In this document: piece by piece, positions 34,009-42,430 of the stretch | How positions within the stretch are numbered: position 1 is the first letter of the stretch | Layout: each line of letters opens with the position of its first letter | Assembly: GCA_031426735.1 (NCBI GenBank) | Contig: JASJPK010000022.1 | Coordinates: forward strand, 1-64,000 | Direction: 5' to 3' | DNA length: 64,000 nt | Source: PFJX01 sp031426735 | GTDB lineage: Bacteria > Pseudomonadota > Gammaproteobacteria > Burkholderiales > Thiobacillaceae | Made by a program: the position numbers and the translations under genes | Notes under the pieces: generated by a model | What the model saw: the letters and a program-made list of their open reading frames with translations, nothing else | The model's database searches: none | What the model was told of the DNA's origin: nothing

Positions 34009-35778
34009 ATGGGCAAAATTCTGGAAATCAATGGCCCTCTGGTGAAGCTGGAGTTGCCGGAAACCGTGCTCGGCGAGCAGGTGCGCGTCGGCCGTCTCGG
34101 CCTGGTCGGCGAGGTGATCGGCCGGGATGGAGAAACCGCGCTGGCACAACTTTACGAAGACACCGCCGGCCTGCGTCCGGGCGAAGAAGCGCAGGGCCTG
34201 GGCTGGCCGTTGTCGGTGGAACTCGGGCCGGGTTTGCTGGGCGCCATCTTCGACGGCGTGCAGCGTCCGCTGCAGGCGGTCTGGGAGCAGAGTGGCGACC
34301 GCATGGCGCGTGGCGTCGCGGTGCCTTCCCTGCCGCGCGACAAGCGCTGGCGCTTCGTGCCGGATGCGCATCGCCGCGCCGGTACCGCGCTGGCTGGCGG
34401 CGACGTGCTGGGTACGGTGCAGGAAACCGAATCCATCCTGCATCGCATCCTGACGCCGCCACTGCTGCGTGGCGAGTTGCTGGAACTGGCGCCGGAAGGC
34501 GATTACACGATCGAGGAGACGATCGGACGCGTCCGCCTGTTCGATGGCCGCATCGAGAAACTGCATCTGTTCCACCGCTGGCCGGTGCGCACGCCGCGTC
34601 CGTTCCGCCAGCGCGACCATGCCGTGGCGCCGTTGATCACCGGACAACGCATCCTGGATACCTTCTACCCGCTGCTGAAAGGCGGCAAGGCGGCGATTCC
34701 TGGCCCGTTCGGCGCCGGCAAAACCATGCTGCAGCAGCAGATCGCGCGCTGGTGCAATGCCGAGATCGTGATCTATGTCGGCTGCGGCGAGCGCGGCAAC
34801 GAACTCACCGACGTGCTCGAATTCATGCCCGAACTGAAAGACCCGCACACCGGCCGGCCGCTGATGGAGCGCACGCTGCTGGTGGCGAATACCTCGAACA
34901 TGCCGGTGGTGGCGCGCGAAGCCTCGGTCTATGTCGGCATCACGCTGGCCGAATATTTCCGCGACCAGGGCCTCGACGTGGTCATGGTGGCGGATTCCAC
35001 CAGCCGTTGGGCGGAAGCGCTGCGCGAAGTGGCCGGCCGCCTCGGTCAGATGCCGGTGGAAGAGGGCTATCCCGCCTATCTCGGTTCCCGCCTGGCAGCT
35101 TTCTACGAACGCGCCGGTCGCGTCGAGACGTTGAGCGGTGGGCATGGCTCGGTCACGCTGATCGGCGCGGTATCGCCGCCCGGCGGCGACTTCTCGGAAC
35201 CGGTCACCAGCCACACCAAGGAAATCATCCAGACTTTCTGGGCGCTGTCGAAGGAACTCGCCGACGCACGCCATTACCCGTCGGTCGACTGGCTGGAAAG
35301 TTTCTCCGGCTATATCGGCTCGGCCGCCAAGTGGTGGGCGGAAAACGTCGACCCGAACTGGGAAAGCGAACGCGCCGAAGCGCTCGACCTGCTTGCCGCT
35401 TCCGAAGAATTGCAGCGCATCGTCAATCTGGTCGGCGTCGAGGCGCTGTCCAGCGAGCAACGCTGGACGCTGGAAGCCGCCGGCCTGATCAAGGAGGGCT
35501 TGCTGCAACAGTCAGCTATCGACGAAATCGACAGTTTTGCCTCGCCGGAAAAACAGTTTGCGTTGCTCAGCGCCATGCTGGAAATCTTCCGCCAGGGCAT
35601 GAAGCTGGTGAAGCTCGGCGCACCGGCGCGCAGGTTGATCCAGATGCCGCTGCTGGCGCAGGCGCGACGCTGGAAGAGCCAGCACAAGTCCGAGGACATC
35701 GACGCACTGAGAGCCAAGATCGCCGCGATTCCGGGCGAATTCGACAAGTTGATGCTGGAATACGAACAGACCGCCTGA
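34009..35778 (+). CDS. V-type ATPase catalytic subunit A
   Basis: 589 residues. Walker A is G232-PFGAGKT-239; catalytic-site partners YVGCGERGNE and MVADSTSRWAEALREVAGRLGQMPVEEGYP follow. The non-homologous insertion typical of V/A-type A subunits is present around 115-190. Hydrolyses or synthesises ATP in the A3B3 head. Length is normal for bacterial/archaeal A subunits. Confidence 0.97.
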   Translation: MGKILEINGPLVKLELPETVLGEQVRVGRLGLVGEVIGRDGETALAQLYEDTAGLRPGEEAQGLGWPLSVELGPGLLGAIFDGVQRPLQAVWEQSGDRMARGVAVPSLPRDKRWRFVPDAHRRAGTALAGGDVLGTVQETESILHRILTPPLLRGELLELAPEGDYTIEETIGRVRLFDGRIEKLHLFHRWPVRTPRPFRQRDHAVAPLITGQRILDTFYPLLKGGKAAIPGPFGAGKTMLQQQIARWCNAEIVIYVGCGERGNELTDVLEFMPELKDPHTGRPLMERTLLVANTSNMPVVAREASVYVGITLAEYFRDQGLDVVMVADSTSRWAEALREVAGRLGQMPVEEGYPAYLGSRLAAFYERAGRVETLSGGHGSVTLIGAVSPPGGDFSEPVTSHTKEIIQTFWALSKELADARHYPSVDWLESFSGYIGSAAKWWAENVDPNWESERAEALDLLAASEELQRIVNLVGVEALSSEQRWTLEAAGLIKEGLLQQSAIDEIDSFASPEKQFALLSAMLEIFRQGMKLVKLGAPARRLIQMPLLAQARRWKSQHKSEDIDALRAKIAAIPGEFDKLMLEYEQTA

Positions 35779-35802
35779 TATCGCTACACCACGGGTAAGA
35801 CC

Positions 35803-37200
35803 ATGAAAAACATCGAATTCCGAACTGCATCTTCCGCCCAGGGCGGCCTTCTCGTGATGAGCGGCGTGCCCGGCGTCTCGGCGGGTTCCCGCGTACAACT
35901 GCGCGACCATGCCGGACGCCTGCGTTCCGGTCTGGTCATTCGCGCCGCCGACGATGCCGTGCTGGTGGAAGTGTTCGAAGGCACCGACGATCTCGATCTG
36001 GAGCGCACCTGGGTTCGCTTCCTCGACGAGCCATTCAAGCTGCCGGTATCGCGCGACATTCTCGGTCGTATCTTCAATGGTGCCGGGTTGCCGCGCGACG
36101 GCCGGCCGCCGATCATTTCCGGCGACCGCCGCGACGTCAACGGCGAGCCGCTCAACCCGGCGGCACGCGCCTATCCGCGCGAATTCATCCAGACCGGCAT
36201 TTCCGCCATCGACGGCATGAACTCGCTGACGCGCGGCCAGAAGTTGCCGATCTTCTCCGGTGGCGGCCTGCCGCATAACCGGGTGGCGGCGCAGATCGTG
36301 CGTCAGGCCAAGTTGCTTGGCGAGGAATCGTCCGAATTCGTCGTGGTGTTTGCCGCCTTTGGTGCTTCGCATGCCGATGCCCGCTTCTTCCAGGAAAGCT
36401 TCGAAGAGTCCGGCGTGCTTAACAAGGTCGTGATGTTCCTCAACCTGGCCGACGAGCCGGTCATCGAACGCCTGCTGACGCCGCGTGCCGCGCTGACTGC
36501 GGCCGAATATCTGGCTTTCGACCTGGATTACCACGTGCTGGTGGTGATGACCGACATGACCGCCTACGCCGAGGCGCTGCGCGAAGTCGCCGTTTTGCGC
36601 GGCGACGTGCCGGCGCGCAAGGGCTATCCCGGCTATCTGTATTCCGATCTGGCGGAAATCTACGAACGCGCCGGACGCATCAAGAACCGGCGCGGTTCGA
36701 TCACGATGATTCCGGTGCTGTCGATGCCGTCCGACGACATCACCCACCCGATTCCCGACCTGACCGGCTACATCACCGAAGGCCAGATCGTGCTGGGCCG
36801 CGAGCTGGCCAACCAGAACGTCTATCCGCCGGTCACCGTGCTGCCGTCGCTGTCGCGCTTGATGAAGGACGGCGTCGGCAAAAACTTCACGCGTGAGGAT
36901 CATCCGCACGTCGCCAGCCAGCTCTTCGCCAGCTACGCCAAAGCACTGGAAGTGCGCGGCCTGGCGGCGATCATCGGCGCCGAGGAACTGTCCGACGCCG
37001 ACCGGCGTTATCTGGAATTCGCCAATGCCTTCGAGCGCCGCTTCATCGGCCAGGGCGAGGACGAGGACCGCAGTGTCTACGAGACGCTCAATCTGGCCTG
37101 GGATCTGCTGTCGATGCTGCCGGCGGATGCGCTGATCCGCGTGTCGGAAGAAGAACTGGCGAAATATCACAAGGGGCAGGCAACAGCGGCCGCGGCGTGA
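35803..37200 (+). CDS. V-type ATPase subunit B
   Basis: 465 residues, the non-catalytic partner of A; lacks a P-loop as expected (FSGGGLPHNRVAAQI in its place) but keeps the arginine-finger neighbourhood and the LSRLMKDGVGKNFTREDH signature of B subunits. 24 bases downstream of A. Confidence 0.97.
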   Translation: MKNIEFRTASSAQGGLLVMSGVPGVSAGSRVQLRDHAGRLRSGLVIRAADDAVLVEVFEGTDDLDLERTWVRFLDEPFKLPVSRDILGRIFNGAGLPRDGRPPIISGDRRDVNGEPLNPAARAYPREFIQTGISAIDGMNSLTRGQKLPIFSGGGLPHNRVAAQIVRQAKLLGEESSEFVVVFAAFGASHADARFFQESFEESGVLNKVVMFLNLADEPVIERLLTPRAALTAAEYLAFDLDYHVLVVMTDMTAYAEALREVAVLRGDVPARKGYPGYLYSDLAEIYERAGRIKNRRGSITMIPVLSMPSDDITHPIPDLTGYITEGQIVLGRELANQNVYPPVTVLPSLSRLMKDGVGKNFTREDHPHVASQLFASYAKALEVRGLAAIIGAEELSDADRRYLEFANAFERRFIGQGEDEDRSVYETLNLAWDLLSMLPADALIRVSEEELAKYHKGQATAAAA

Positions 37201-37207
37201 GATCGCC

Positions 37208-37843
37208 ATGAAAAAACGCCTTTCCGTCCCCCCCACCAAGAGTGCCCTGCTGCAGGTCGGCCGCCAGGTCAAGTTCCTTGAACAGGGCCGCCAGATGCTG
37301 GAGAAGAAGCGCGACCTGCTCACGCGACTGGTTTACGAACGCCTGGCGCAATATCGCGAGTTGCGCGCGCAGACGGTCGCCGAACTGGCGGAGGCGTATC
37401 ACTGGCTCGGCATCGTGCAGATGCGCATGGGTGGCCAGATGTTGCGTCAGGCCAGTGTGGGGCTGAAACAGGCTGTCGCAATCCGGGTGGTGGCGCGTTC
37501 CAGCGTCGGCGTCGAATACCCCAGCGTCAGCGCCGAACCGTTGCCGCTGCAGCCAGTCGGTTTGATGTGGACCGACGTCAGCTTCGACGAAGCGCGCCTG
37601 CGCCTGCGGGAACTTACCGTGACGCTGGCGCGTCTCGGCGAGGCGGAGAACGCCTTGTGGCGTTTGCTGGCGGCCAGCCGGAAGACCCAGAAACGGGTTA
37701 ATGCCTTGAAATACAACATCATTCCCCGCTACGTGGCGACGGTGCACCATATCCGCGCCGCGCTGGAGGAGGATGAGCGCAACACCCTGTTCCAGATCAA
37801 GGTGCTGCGCGCGAAGGCTGCGAAGGAAGCCAGCGCCGCTTGA
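37208..37843 (+). CDS. V-type ATPase subunit D (central stalk)
   Basis: 211 residues. Long N- and C-terminal helices form the rotor axle; PPTKSALLQVGRQVKFLEQGRQMLEKKRDLL and KTQKRVNALKYNIIPRY regions are diagnostic. Last ATPase gene. A weak stem (ATCCCT 37843 / AGGGAT 37862, then TTTTG) could attenuate transcription into the next gene. Confidence 0.95.
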   Translation: MKKRLSVPPTKSALLQVGRQVKFLEQGRQMLEKKRDLLTRLVYERLAQYRELRAQTVAELAEAYHWLGIVQMRMGGQMLRQASVGLKQAVAIRVVARSSVGVEYPSVSAEPLPLQPVGLMWTDVSFDEARLRLRELTVTLARLGEAENALWRLLAASRKTQKRVNALKYNIIPRYVATVHHIRAALEEDERNTLFQIKVLRAKAAKEASAA

Positions 37844-37896
37844 TCCCTTGTTGACCGGGCGAGGGATTTTTGTCGTGCCAATCCAAGGAGGAAGCC

Positions 37897-38394
37897 ATGC
37901 ATAAATCCCTGTACGCCTTGCTGCCCGTGCTGTGTGCGCCCTTGCTGGCGCACGCCGAAACGCCGATGCTGATCAGGATTCCGCGTCTGACCCTGGAAGC
38001 CTCCGAGCGGGTGGCGCAAGCCGCGGTCGCGGCCTGCCGCAAGGAAGGCATCCAGATCGGCGTGACCGTGGTCGACCGCAGCGGCGACGCCATGGTGTTC
38101 ATGCGCGACACCCTGGCACCGCGCGTCACCATCGAAATCAGCCGGCAGAAGGCTTACACGGCAGTCAACTTCAACGCGCCGCTGTCCACCATGGAGAACC
38201 GCTTCACCAAGCCGTTCGCCGTCGGCAAAGTGGACGGTCTGGTGTTCTCCGCGGGCGGCATCCCGATCGAAGCGGCCGGCAACATCGTCGGCGCGGTCGG
38301 CGTCTCCGGCGCGGCGACCGGCGAACAGGACGAAGCCTGCGCGCGCGAAGGCATCAAGGCCATCGCTTTCGACCTGGAAATGGCCGGCCCCTGA
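37897..38394 (+). CDS. Exported GlcG/HbpS-family protein (DUF336), possible haem binder
   Basis: 165 residues. Sec signal peptide with likely cleavage after AHA (residues 18-20). The mature part follows the GlcG/HbpS fold: RLTLEASERVAQAAVAACRK, GVTVVDRSGDAMVFMRDTLAP, SRQKAYTA and the SAGGIPIEAAGNIVGAVGVSG loop with GEQDEACA. Family members bind haem or corrinoids in the periplasm. AAGGAGG ahead of the ATG is the best ribosome site of the region. It follows the ATPase operon by 53 bases; whether it is cotranscribed is unclear. Confidence 0.87.
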   Translation: MHKSLYALLPVLCAPLLAHAETPMLIRIPRLTLEASERVAQAAVAACRKEGIQIGVTVVDRSGDAMVFMRDTLAPRVTIEISRQKAYTAVNFNAPLSTMENRFTKPFAVGKVDGLVFSAGGIPIEAAGNIVGAVGVSGAATGEQDEACAREGIKAIAFDLEMAGP

Positions 38395-38664
38395 TTCCCC
38401 TCTGGTTGTCCGGCAACGCCTACAGCCCGCCTCGGATTGCCGATTTCCCGTTTGACCCAACGCGGCATCCGCTTGAACCGGATGCCTTGAGCTGCTCATC
38501 GCCTGCTGACGGGTGGCGCTTGGCCGAGTGAAGTCACGTGGCCGGCCAAGACACCAAAGCTCGACGGAACTATTGCAATTCACAATCAATCAGATGAGTG
38601 CGGTTCTCATTTGAGAGGTTCCATTTGAGTTTATGAATGCCCAATCTTGAAGGAGGTTTTCTTC
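38395..38664. other. Non-coding spacer upstream of the repeat protein
   Basis: 270 bases without a credible gene. It holds a stem GGCATCCG/CGGATGCC (38464-38486) without a T-run and, in the last 100 bases, an AT-rich stretch (GAATTGCAATAG-type symmetry on either side of 38575) that may contain the promoter of the next gene. Nothing else recognised. Confidence 0.5.
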
Positions 38665-40071
38665 TTGATCGCAGCAACTATCCAGGATGTGCCGAATTCT
38701 TCGTTAGCCAGTCATTTCCCAATACCGGGTCGCGTATCGGCGTTGACGAATGACGCGGATTCCCCAGTGTCCACGCCGAGTTCCATCGTGGATCTGGGTG
38801 GGGTCGTGGTGCGATTTCCCATCACATACAACGCTTTCGGACGTTTGGAGACACAATCGCCGCCGGTTTCATCCGACTTTGCAGTTGCTGCCGGAAGCGG
38901 GAATACGCCGGCATCGTCAAGTCCTTCCGTCTCGACATCCCCGCCGATTACGACGACCGTAACTCCTGTCACTGCATCTGATACCGTATCACCAACTGCG
39001 GCTGGCGTAACTGTTCCCACCGACACGCCGGCTGCTGCAGCGACCCCTCCAGCCGATACGCCTGCGCCCAGTGTTGCAGCAACCCCTGCCGCAACCCCCA
39101 CCGATGCTGCAGCCGTGACCGTTCCCGCGGTCGCGCCGACCGATGCAGCTGCACCGCCGGCCGTCACGCCTGTTCCGATCATTGCAACACCCTCCACCGC
39201 TGCTGCAGCCGCAACCGTTCCCGCAGTCACGCCGGCTGGTGCAGCAACATCGCCGGTCGTCACGCTTGCACCAATAGTTGTTGCAGCAACCCCCGCCGCT
39301 GCTGCAGCCGCAACCGTTCCCGCAGTCGCGCCGGCTGGAGCAGCTACGGCGCCGGTCATCACGCCTGCGCCAGCCGTTGCAGCAACCCCCGCCGCTGCTG
39401 TAACCGTTCCCGCAATTACGCCGACAGTCGCGGCGGTACCTCCAACTGTTGCAACGCCGCCCGTTGTATCCGCAGCCAGCGTCGCCAACCCGGTCACCCC
39501 GCAGCCTGTCGCGACGACAGGCGAAGGCGTTCGTACGGCCATTCCGAATATTGCGGCGACAACGCCGCTTGCCACGCCAGCGCCGCTTGTCGCGATGCCT
39601 CCCGTTGCAGTCGCAGTTACTCCCCCGGTCGCGACACCTGCAGCGAATATCCCGGTAACCGCCACGCGTGCGCCAAGCGCTGTCGCCTCCGCCAGCGAGG
39701 CGTCCGCGGAAGCCGCGCCTACGGTCACTTCGTCTCCTGCGAGCACAGTCCCGGCCATTGCGCCGGCGCCGAGCGTCGCCGCTACGCCCGCGCCTGCTGC
39801 GGCAATCGCAGCGCCGGTCGCGTTTGCCGGCGAGGATGCGGCCACCTTGTCCCACAACAATGTCGTGTGGAATCCATCCTACGCAGGCATCGCCGCCTCG
39901 CTGTATGTGAACGCGATGATTTACCGTTCGCAACAGACATCAGCCGCTGTGTTGGCGAAATCCATCGGAAGTTTTCCGCCAATAGCCGAGGTTCCTGCCG
40001 CGACGGCAGCGGCGCTTGACCGTAATGGCCCCGCCGATGATTCGCGCACGGGCGCCAGCCTGAATCGGTAA
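38665..40071 (+). CDS. Ala/Pro/Thr/Val-rich repetitive protein
   Basis: 468 residues if started at the TTG at 38665, which is eight bases after a perfect AAGGAGG. No ATG gives a comparable site. No clear signal peptide. Residues ~1-70 are ordinary; ~75-390 are low-complexity, dominated by TP, AP, VP and AA steps with a tandem period of about 33 residues (TVPAVxPAGAATxPVxTxAP); the last ~80 residues are again ordinary (NNVVWNPSYAGIAASLYVNAMIYRSQ). This looks like an extended linker or wall-spanning stalk between two small domains. Family not recognised. Codon use in the repeat favours GCA/GTT/ACT more than neighbours. Confidence 0.7.
   Translation: MIAATIQDVPNSSLASHFPIPGRVSALTNDADSPVSTPSSIVDLGGVVVRFPITYNAFGRLETQSPPVSSDFAVAAGSGNTPASSSPSVSTSPPITTTVTPVTASDTVSPTAAGVTVPTDTPAAAATPPADTPAPSVAATPAATPTDAAAVTVPAVAPTDAAAPPAVTPVPIIATPSTAAAAATVPAVTPAGAATSPVVTLAPIVVAATPAAAAAATVPAVAPAGAATAPVITPAPAVAATPAAAVTVPAITPTVAAVPPTVATPPVVSAASVANPVTPQPVATTGEGVRTAIPNIAATTPLATPAPLVAMPPVAVAVTPPVATPAANIPVTATRAPSAVASASEASAEAAPTVTSSPASTVPAIAPAPSVAATPAPAAAIAAPVAFAGEDAATLSHNNVVWNPSYAGIAASLYVNAMIYRSQQTSAAVLAKSIGSFPPIAEVPAATAAALDRNGPADDSRTGASLNR
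39199..39420 (+). repeat. Coding tandem repeat, ~99-bp period
   Basis: The segment GCTGCTGCAGCCGCAACCG recurs at 39199 and 39298 (99 bases apart) and in altered form at 39394 (96 bases), with similar flanks; weaker copies extend upstream. It encodes the 33-residue unit of the repeat protein. Confidence 0.8.
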
Positions 40072-40161
40072 ATCGCTGTAGGCGTTCTGGTCGGGAATGC
40101 CGCCGCTCGATCTTGTCAGCCAGGGGCGAATGGCTCGACGCATATGTACCGGAGGGGCCGA

Positions 40162-41451
40162 ATGTGGCAGCGAGACAAGAGGCTGGAACGCGAAAACGGG
40201 GTGAGGCGTCCGATCGGGCACAAGATCTACGGCATCACCGGACTGTTGCTGTTGCTGATGGCGCTGGTGACGTTGATCTCCAGCATCAATCTCGGCCGCG
40301 TCGACCGCCAGATGTCGCTCCTGTCCGACTATTACATTCCGCTCGACCAGATACTCGGCGACATTCGCTACCACCATCTGATCCAGGGCTTGCTGCTGGA
40401 GCGTTCGTTGAATGCCGATTCGACGCTCACCTCTTTGCCGCAGGCCCGCAAGACGGCCCAATCCGCTGCTGCTGCACTCGGCGATTGCGAGTACGAAACC
40501 TATTCGGCAACCAGCCGGAAGCTGCGTGAGGCGATCAAGGCGCCGGCGGAGCGGGCGTTACTGGGCTTCGAGCTGAACCGGTACTGCGGCGACCGCAAGA
40601 CACAGTTGGCCACGGCGCTGGTGAACAAGGCGTTGACGCTGCCCGATGTGCTCGACGACGCGGTGCTGGTGCGCGAATTCACGCAGTTGCAGGGAGAGCT
40701 GCAGCGGATTCCGGAGGCGCGCGCGAGCATGAGCGCCAGTGTCGAGAAGTTCGCGGCGCAGTCCCGGACCGCCGACGTCCAGGCCGTGAAATTCCTGAAG
40801 GAGCAGATGGAGAGCGACCGGCGCCTGGTCGGCCGCGCCAGCAATGCAGTCAGTCGCCTGCTGCACAGCATCACCCGCGAGGCCGCAGCGAAGGCGCGGC
40901 AGGTGGAACGCAGCACCATGTTGTTGCCGGACATCATCGGCCTGCGCAAAGGGATTCCCGCCTTCAATGTCCGCATCGGCCTCGCCACGGGCGAGGTCAC
41001 CGCCGGCAGCATCGGCTCGGAGGAAGCGAAGAGCTACACGGTCATCGGCGACACGGTCAATCTGGCCTCCCGACTGGAAGCGGCCAACAAGGCCTTCGGC
41101 ACTTACTTGCTGATCAGCGAGACCACCCGCAACCTGGCCGGCGACGCCATCGAGACGCGCGATCTGGCCGGCATCCGGGTGCCGGGCAAGAACGAATGGG
41201 TACGCGTCTATGAGTTGTTGGGGCTGAAAGGCGAGGTCGAGGCAACGCTGCTGCAACTGCGCGATCGCTTCGAATCCGGTTTGCACTGCTACCTGGCGCG
41301 AGACTGGGATGGCGCCGAGGCGCATTTCGCCGCCTGCCGCGATCTTCTCCCCGAAGATCCCCCCAGCCGCGTCTTTCTCGGTTTGGTCGCTCGCTTCCGC
41401 GCGCAGCCGCCGGCGCCGGATTGGGATGGCGTGCTGGAGCTGACCAAATAG
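40162..41451 (+). CDS. Class III nucleotide cyclase with an internal gap in the catalytic domain
   Basis: 429 residues from ATG 40162 (GGAGG upstream; an earlier ATG at 40144 lacks one). TM1 near 15-36, then a ~210-residue helical sensor. The C-terminal part RIGLATGEVTAGSIGSEEAK, YTVIGDTVNLASRLE (N300, R304) is a clear cyclase half-domain. Upstream, TMLLPDIIGL aligns with the usual TVLFADIxGF and would supply the first metal aspartate (D257), but the ~60 residues that should follow, including the second metal aspartate, are absent, as are TM2 and HAMP. The protein is uninterrupted by stops. Catalysis is doubtful; nucleotide sensing or a decayed gene are alternatives. Confidence 0.78.
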   Translation: MWQRDKRLERENGVRRPIGHKIYGITGLLLLLMALVTLISSINLGRVDRQMSLLSDYYIPLDQILGDIRYHHLIQGLLLERSLNADSTLTSLPQARKTAQSAAAALGDCEYETYSATSRKLREAIKAPAERALLGFELNRYCGDRKTQLATALVNKALTLPDVLDDAVLVREFTQLQGELQRIPEARASMSASVEKFAAQSRTADVQAVKFLKEQMESDRRLVGRASNAVSRLLHSITREAAAKARQVERSTMLLPDIIGLRKGIPAFNVRIGLATGEVTAGSIGSEEAKSYTVIGDTVNLASRLEAANKAFGTYLLISETTRNLAGDAIETRDLAGIRVPGKNEWVRVYELLGLKGEVEATLLQLRDRFESGLHCYLARDWDGAEAHFAACRDLLPEDPPSRVFLGLVARFRAQPPAPDWDGVLELTK

Positions 41452-41497
41452 GTTGCTAGTGTGGGGGGGTGCGTGAACGTAAGCGCAGGCCCATGTG

Positions 41498-41590
41498 GGT
41501 CGGGCTTCAGCCCGTATTGTCACTGGAGTGCCGGCTTCGTCATTCCGATCGGACGAACGAGCCGGCTGGAAGCCGGCGCTCCAGCAGGGC
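41498..41590. repeat. REP-like palindromes downstream of panC
   Basis: GGGCTTCAGCCC hairpin at about 41502-41513, then an imperfect inverted pair: CTGGAGTGCCGGCTT (41523-41537) against AAGCCGGCGCTCCAG (41570-41584), one mismatch. It lies between convergent cyclase and panC genes and may stop or stabilise both transcripts. Confidence 0.75.
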
Positions 41591-41596
41591 GCCACA

Positions 41597-42430
41597 TCAG
41601 CGCGTTGATCCGGCCTCGATGTTGTCGATCAGCCGCGTGCAGCCGAGGTGGGCGGCGGCCAGGACGACCAGTTCGGCTTCATTTTCCTGCGGCGGCAACA
41701 AGGTGCTCCGACTGCGCACGGCGACATAATCGACCTGCCAGCCATGCCGGGCCAGTTCCGCCGCCGCGTTCTGCTCGATACGCGCGAAATCCCGATTGCC
41801 CGCGTCGATTTGTTGTGCGGCAGCGCGCAAGACGCGATACAGACGCGGCGCCTCGGCGCGTTCCTCGCTGGCGAGATAGCCGTTGCGCGACGACAAGGCC
41901 AATCCGTCCTCGGCCCGCCCGGTTTCGCCTGCCAGCATGACGATGGGCAGATTGAACTGGCGCACCATGCCCTTGAGGATGAACAACTGCTGGTAATCCT
42001 TCTTGCCGAACGCGGCATAGCGCGGCTGCACCATGTCGAACAGTTTCAGCACCACCGTTGCGACACCCTGGAAATGGCCGGGTCGATAGTGACCGCAGAG
42101 TTCGTCGGCGAGCGGTGGCAGCACGCTGAAGGTTTGCGGTTCCGGGTACATCTCGTGTCCATCCGGCGCGAACACGATGTCGCAACCGGCCGCTTCGAGT
42201 TGTGCGCAGTCGGCGTCCAGCGTGCGCGGGTAGCGGCCGAAATCCTCGCCGGCGCCGAATTGCAGCGGATTGACAAAGATGCTGGCGACCACCGGCTGGC
42301 CATGCTGTTTCGCCAGTTCGATCAGCGAAATGTGGCCGCTGTGCAGGTTGCCCATGGTCGGCACAAAAGCGGTTTCGCGCGCATCGGCCAGTGCGCTGCG
42401 CAGTTCGGCGACGGTATGGATCAAGCGCAT
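41597..42430 (-). CDS. panC: Pantothenate synthetase (pantoate-beta-alanine ligase)
   Basis: 277 residues. Joins pantoate and beta-alanine using ATP, last step to pantothenate. FVPTMGNLHSGH carries the HxGH-type nucleotide motif, FGKKDYQQLFILKGMV and the SSRNGYL loop complete the active site. Its ATG shares a base with the panB stop (TGATG), so the two are translationally coupled. Confidence 0.97.
   Translation of the reverse strand: MRLIHTVAELRSALADARETAFVPTMGNLHSGHISLIELAKQHGQPVVASIFVNPLQFGAGEDFGRYPRTLDADCAQLEAAGCDIVFAPDGHEMYPEPQTFSVLPPLADELCGHYRPGHFQGVATVVLKLFDMVQPRYAAFGKKDYQQLFILKGMVRQFNLPIVMLAGETGRAEDGLALSSRNGYLASEERAEAPRLYRVLRAAAQQIDAGNRDFARIEQNAAAELARHGWQVDYVAVRSRSTLLPPQENEAELVVLAAAHLGCTRLIDNIEAGSTR

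Noticed and set aside
38464..38486. Terminator after the GlcG-like gene
   Set aside because: An 8-bp stem with a 7-base loop but no T-run.
39199..39420. Regular ~99-bp repeats as a possible CRISPR-like array
   Set aside because: Repeats are a multiple of three, vary at third positions and stay in frame; there are no unique spacers or cas genes.
38712..39860. Minus-strand Ala/Gly/Val-rich frame opposite the repeat protein
   Set aside because: Its low complexity is the complement of the plus-strand repeats. The plus strand has AAGGAGG and non-repetitive ends; the minus strand has neither.
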